A stretch of 64,000 nt of DNA from CAYWKU01 sp964459325 (GTDB lineage: Bacteria; RBG-13-61-14; CAYWKU01). A program made the position numbers and the translations under genes. Below are positions 60,867-64,000 of the stretch, piece by piece. The stretch lies in NCBI GenBank assembly GCA_964459325.1, contig CAYWKU010000005.1, positions 1-64,000 on the forward strand. Reading direction: 5' to 3'. Under the pieces are notes generated by a model. It did no database searches, was not told where the DNA came from, and saw only the letters and a program-made list of their open reading frames with translations. Each line of letters starts with the position of its first letter. Positions within the stretch are counted from its first letter, which is position 1.

Positions 60867-63071
60867 TTAAATGAGCGGGTCCATGGAAATCGCCGGATGA
60901 CCCACTTTCTCAAGATGCGCAAGTACTTCATCCTCCGTGGTGGCGACGGTTTCATCGGCTATCTTGTCCAACAGGTCCGATACTCCTTCCTCTTCCGCGC
61001 GCTTCTGGAAACGCTCGCGAAGCTCCTCTTTCAGATGGCTGGGCATCCATACCATTCTTTTAAGACCGCCTTCGGCGTACTCGAACTTGTGGGAGAGTAC
61101 GAAGTGTTTTGAGTGACCGACGAAGCCGGGGGTGACCGCTCCGCCTCCGACGCTTCCCGCCAGGGTGGAGAACTTCATCCCTATCGGGGTCATGCCGGTG
61201 AAATCGCGGTCAACGGTCATCAGGCCGTTGCACATGGGCAAAACCGCCGCGATGCACTCGAAGCAACCGCAGCTGGTCATCGGCTTGCGCATGATTCCGT
61301 ACATGTCGTAGGAGTCCACGTTACCGCGACTTGCCTTGTATATGAAATCGTTTACTCCCTTCCACTGACCGTAAACGGGGTCTATGACCTCGCCTTTTTT
61401 AATGGGCTGATTCGGTCCGGTTGGGTTAATCTCGTAACTCGCTTTGCAATCCAGCCAGTTGTAAGCGCCACAAAGGCCGGTGCGCTCGGGAGTGATTGCA
61501 CAGACATGGTTGGGCGCGAAACTCTGGCAAAGGGTGCAGGAATAGAAGGTATCCACTTCTTCGTCTTTCATCCCCGCGAGCCGCTCGTCGCGCTTCACGA
61601 AAACGTCCTGAGCGTCGTCGATGATTTTCTGAACCTTGTCCTCTTCAGTGTATATCTGTACCTGTACCTTATCGACGATGCTGCCAAAATCCTCATGGAA
61701 CTTGGCGTGAATAATCTTTCCGATATCTTTAAGGGTTACCCCCTTATCCACGGCTGCCTTGGCGATGCGATACCAGGCGATGTCGCGTTGACCGATGTGC
61801 ATCAGTCCCTGTGCATAGTTTACCAGGTGATGAATCTGCCGTTCGAGAATTGGCAGGAAATCGTCCTGCATCTTCCGGCCTGCGACGTAAACTTCAACGC
61901 CCAGCGGTAATTTCACAGGAGGTTCTGACTCGGTCAAGTCCTTACCTATAATCGAAACCTTGCCATCCTCGACCTCGTTCATGTCCTTCAGCTCGCTTAT
62001 TTCTACGCACGGAGTACGGCCGCCGCCGGCTTCGAAGTATAAATCATCGCCGCGAACGCGCTCGCCTTCGAAAGCGGGCCCGTAGTTGACGGGAACCGGA
62101 ACCTCGCTGACGGTAACCTTAAGGCCGCGCACCTCAACCGCCTTGGATACCAACTGGTCGTGAGGTATGTTGGATACAACGTGCTCGTAAGTGCAGATGC
62201 CGGTGGGCAGAACTTCCGGTATAGGGGTATCGGCGATGACCGGGAATCCCCAGTTGATAACGCCCGCCGCGTTAGCGTACCATTCGTCGGTTACGTAACC
62301 GAGCGGAAGCGCGAACGCGAAGACGCGGTCCTTGTTATAAATGAGAATTTCACGGTAATTACCCGCCTTTATGCCCCCGAAGCTCATGGCGGCGCGGGTG
62401 GCGAATCCCATGGCAAATACCGCCGCGCTCACTTCGGGGCCGAAGGGCACCAGCCGCGTGCCCCATCCGACCTGCACGCCGGCTTCCACGAGCTGCTCGG
62501 CGAATCGTTTGCCGTTGTACTCCGAGGCCATGAAGACGTACAGGTTTTTCTTCTGGAGTTCCTCGGCTATGTTCTTGGCGGTTTCAGGGTCGGGAGCGGA
62601 ACCGAGTATTGCCGCGAAACCCGGAGCGGTACCGTCCACGAACTCCACGCCGCGTTTACGCAGAATGATGTCGTCCGCGGCTCCCAGCCACAGGTTATCT
62701 TCGGTCGGGTCCTCGCCCTGCACGTAAAAGTCGGGTTGCTCGATGTACCGAATGGCCTCGAAGCATTCTTCCGCAAACAGGGTGGCCATTCCAGCGTCCA
62801 GAGCCGGCGCCAGGTACGGCAGGTGAACTTTTTCTTTGACGGGGGGCGGAAGAAGTCTTTTGCAGGTTTTGAAGACTTCTTCCATGTCCCCCAACTTTTC
62901 AACCTTGTAACCAAGCATGCCGTAGATAATCGGCAGGAAGTACCCGGTGTTGGGGAAAGCCACTTCCTGGTTGGCGCCGAACTTGTCCACCGCTTCCTTG
63001 TATTTGTCCTCGGCCCGGGAGACTATTTTGTGGGAGCCCCGTATGGCCGCGCTTGCAATAAGTTTTGACAT
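60867..63071 (-). CDS. acsB: Acetyl-CoA synthase (CODH/ACS beta/alpha subunit)
   Basis: 734 residues, as in Moorella. Joins a methyl group, CO and coenzyme A at the nickel A-cluster. Cluster ligands have the known spacing: CTLC, then Cys after eight and after nine residues (HVC, GLC), and the Cys-Gly-Cys site SCGCFECI that holds the distal nickel. GFVGHSKHFVLSHKFEYAEGGLKRMVWMP near the C-terminus is also conserved in the family. AAGGAGG lies 12 bases before the ATG. It sits directly after the CODH gene and before acsC. Confidence 0.95.
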   Translation of the reverse strand: MSKLIASAAIRGSHKIVSRAEDKYKEAVDKFGANQEVAFPNTGYFLPIIYGMLGYKVEKLGDMEEVFKTCKRLLPPPVKEKVHLPYLAPALDAGMATLFAEECFEAIRYIEQPDFYVQGEDPTEDNLWLGAADDIILRKRGVEFVDGTAPGFAAILGSAPDPETAKNIAEELQKKNLYVFMASEYNGKRFAEQLVEAGVQVGWGTRLVPFGPEVSAAVFAMGFATRAAMSFGGIKAGNYREILIYNKDRVFAFALPLGYVTDEWYANAAGVINWGFPVIADTPIPEVLPTGICTYEHVVSNIPHDQLVSKAVEVRGLKVTVSEVPVPVNYGPAFEGERVRGDDLYFEAGGGRTPCVEISELKDMNEVEDGKVSIIGKDLTESEPPVKLPLGVEVYVAGRKMQDDFLPILERQIHHLVNYAQGLMHIGQRDIAWYRIAKAAVDKGVTLKDIGKIIHAKFHEDFGSIVDKVQVQIYTEEDKVQKIIDDAQDVFVKRDERLAGMKDEEVDTFYSCTLCQSFAPNHVCAITPERTGLCGAYNWLDCKASYEINPTGPNQPIKKGEVIDPVYGQWKGVNDFIYKASRGNVDSYDMYGIMRKPMTSCGCFECIAAVLPMCNGLMTVDRDFTGMTPIGMKFSTLAGSVGGGAVTPGFVGHSKHFVLSHKFEYAEGGLKRMVWMPSHLKEELRERFQKRAEEEGVSDLLDKIADETVATTEDEVLAHLEKVGHPAISMDPLI

Positions 63072-63115
63072 TTACCACAGTCCTCCTTCGCTACGAGTTT
63101 TTACCGATGAGTTTT

Positions 63116-64000
63116 TTAACTCATCTCGCGGCGCATCTCCATGTCGTACAGCACCCTCTCGCGCGCCTTGTCTATCCCGAGGGCCTTTCTCTTCTTGTCT
63201 ATTTGTTCGATCATCATGTCCGCCGCCTTAATGGGGTCGGGCTCGAAGGCCCACATACCGCCGAGCATGTTTTCGAACTCGTTATACAGCAGCTCCTGCA
63301 TCCCGCTGCTGCCGGTAATGGGGAACTTCACGCCGAACACGGTGTAAACGCCGCTGGCCACGAAGTACTGCCCGATGGATATGGCCTTTTCGCTCATCCA
63401 CTCGGGCGCGGCGCCGACGGCGGGAAGGTCGCTGATGTCTTCACCCAGACCGCCTTCCTTCACCACGGCGGAAGCCGCTACCAGTATGCGGGAGTTATCC
63501 ACGCAACTGCCCATGTGCAGCACCGGCGGTATCCCTACCGCCTCGCACACCTCAGCCAGACCGCTGCCGGCCTGCTTGGCTCCCTCGACGGGGTCGAGCA
63601 GGCCTTCCTTGCCGGCGGCCATCGCAGAGCAGCCGGTGGTCAGCACAATGACGTCGTGGGCGATGAGGTGCTTAATCATGGCGATGTGGTCGGAGTCGTG
63701 GGTAGTTCGTGCGTTGTTGCATCCAACTACACCTGCGATTCCACGGATACGACCGTTAATGATGTTATCGTTGAGGGGCCTGTAACTGGCCCTGAAGCTG
63801 CCGCCAAGCAGGTAATCTATGGTTTCATGGCTGAATCCAACCACCATGTCGGTGGAGCTGGAAGGTATGCACTGAGAATCCTTTTTCCGGTTCGGGAAGT
63901 TGTCCACTGCCGACCGGACGATTTTCTTGGCGGTTTCAAGGGCGTTGTGCTCGTCGAACTGGATATGCTCGGCGCCCGGAATTTTTGCTCTCGGGTCCGT
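63116..64000 (-). CDS. acsA: Carbon monoxide dehydrogenase catalytic subunit (partial)
   Basis: The C-terminal 294 residues; the gene continues past the right edge. Oxidises CO or reduces CO2 at the Ni-4Fe-4S C-cluster and passes CO to AcsB through a tunnel. Visible cluster ligands: Cys in VVGCNNART, TTGCSAMAAGK and HMGSCVDNSRI. EWMSEKAISIGQYFVASGVYTVFG follows, as in acetogenic CODH. The start of the visible frame (TDPRAKIPGAEHIQF) is in mid-protein, so a GTG at 63907 is not the true start. acsB begins 44 bases downstream. Confidence 0.93.
   Translation of the reverse strand, partial: TDPRAKIPGAEHIQFDEHNALETAKKIVRSAVDNFPNRKKDSQCIPSSSTDMVVGFSHETIDYLLGGSFRASYRPLNDNIINGRIRGIAGVVGCNNARTTHDSDHIAMIKHLIAHDVIVLTTGCSAMAAGKEGLLDPVEGAKQAGSGLAEVCEAVGIPPVLHMGSCVDNSRILVAASAVVKEGGLGEDISDLPAVGAAPEWMSEKAISIGQYFVASGVYTVFGVKFPITGSSGMQELLYNEFENMLGGMWAFEPDPIKAADMMIEQIDKKRKALGIDKARERVLYDMEMRREMS

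Noticed and set aside
62160..63068. Rightward 302-codon open frame
   Set aside because: Antisense to acsB, which is complete and has all A-cluster ligands.

Overview
The window comes from a Gram-negative, most likely anaerobic bacterium. Lipoprotein and Sec signal peptides, a predicted outer-membrane barrel, a heptosyltransferase, a Kdo-kinase-like protein and lapA/lapB point to a lipopolysaccharide-bearing envelope. The right end carries the CODH/ACS (Wood-Ljungdahl) core with its nickel accessory genes, which implies growth with acetyl-CoA made from or broken down to CO and CO2. The run pheA-hisC-tyrA-aroA-cmk-rpsA-sppA-HU/IHF-HIT-lapA-lapB resembles the arrangement in Desulfobacterota, so a Desulfobacterota-like, probably uncultivated organism is the best guess; this is inference from gene content and order, not a placement.

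Layout. 1-3556: a truncated REC-PAS signalling protein and a lipoprotein phosphodiesterase, both leftward. 3807-17775: a long rightward block (rpe, M16 peptidase, plsY, an ftsE with no ftsX, two glycosyltransferases, a TMTC-like membrane TPR protein, a DUF523 protein, a deacetylase, an FG-GAP lipoprotein, two cyclophilins, a discoidin-like protein), mostly with overlapping start and stop codons. 17782-30226: a leftward block holding a fused CoA-transferase, lapB, lapA, HIT, HU/IHF, sppA, rpsA and the aromatic amino acid genes. 30401-44009: a HEAT-repeat protein, mutS2, a stand-alone parA with a histone-H1-like zinc-ribbon partner and a kinase-like protein, a DUF1571 protein, gltX, a tandem SRPBCC protein, a metallo-beta-lactamase-fold protein and a zinc-ribbon membrane protein. 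44241-50199: a second envelope-glycan block. 50215-52331: metal control (nikR and a DtxR/MntR-type regulator heading a barrel/cytochrome operon). 52631-57051: a panE-like gene, purH split in two, a pair of SRPBCC paralogues and cooT. 57054-64000: cooC, a DUF3786 gene, acsE, acsC, acsB and the 3' part of the CODH gene, with no acsD among them.

The least explained signal is a pair of related, strongly base-paired intergenic elements, at about 34999-35159 (minus sense) and 52379-52549 (plus sense). They share a 44-base core with four transitions only, which fall in predicted loops or turn a wobble pair into a Watson-Crick pair. The second copy is also bounded by a perfect 16-base inverted repeat and an 8-9 base direct repeat, like a small transposed element. 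Whether this is a noncoding RNA, a MITE or both is open. No transposase, phage genes, CRISPR array, tRNA or rRNA was found in the window.
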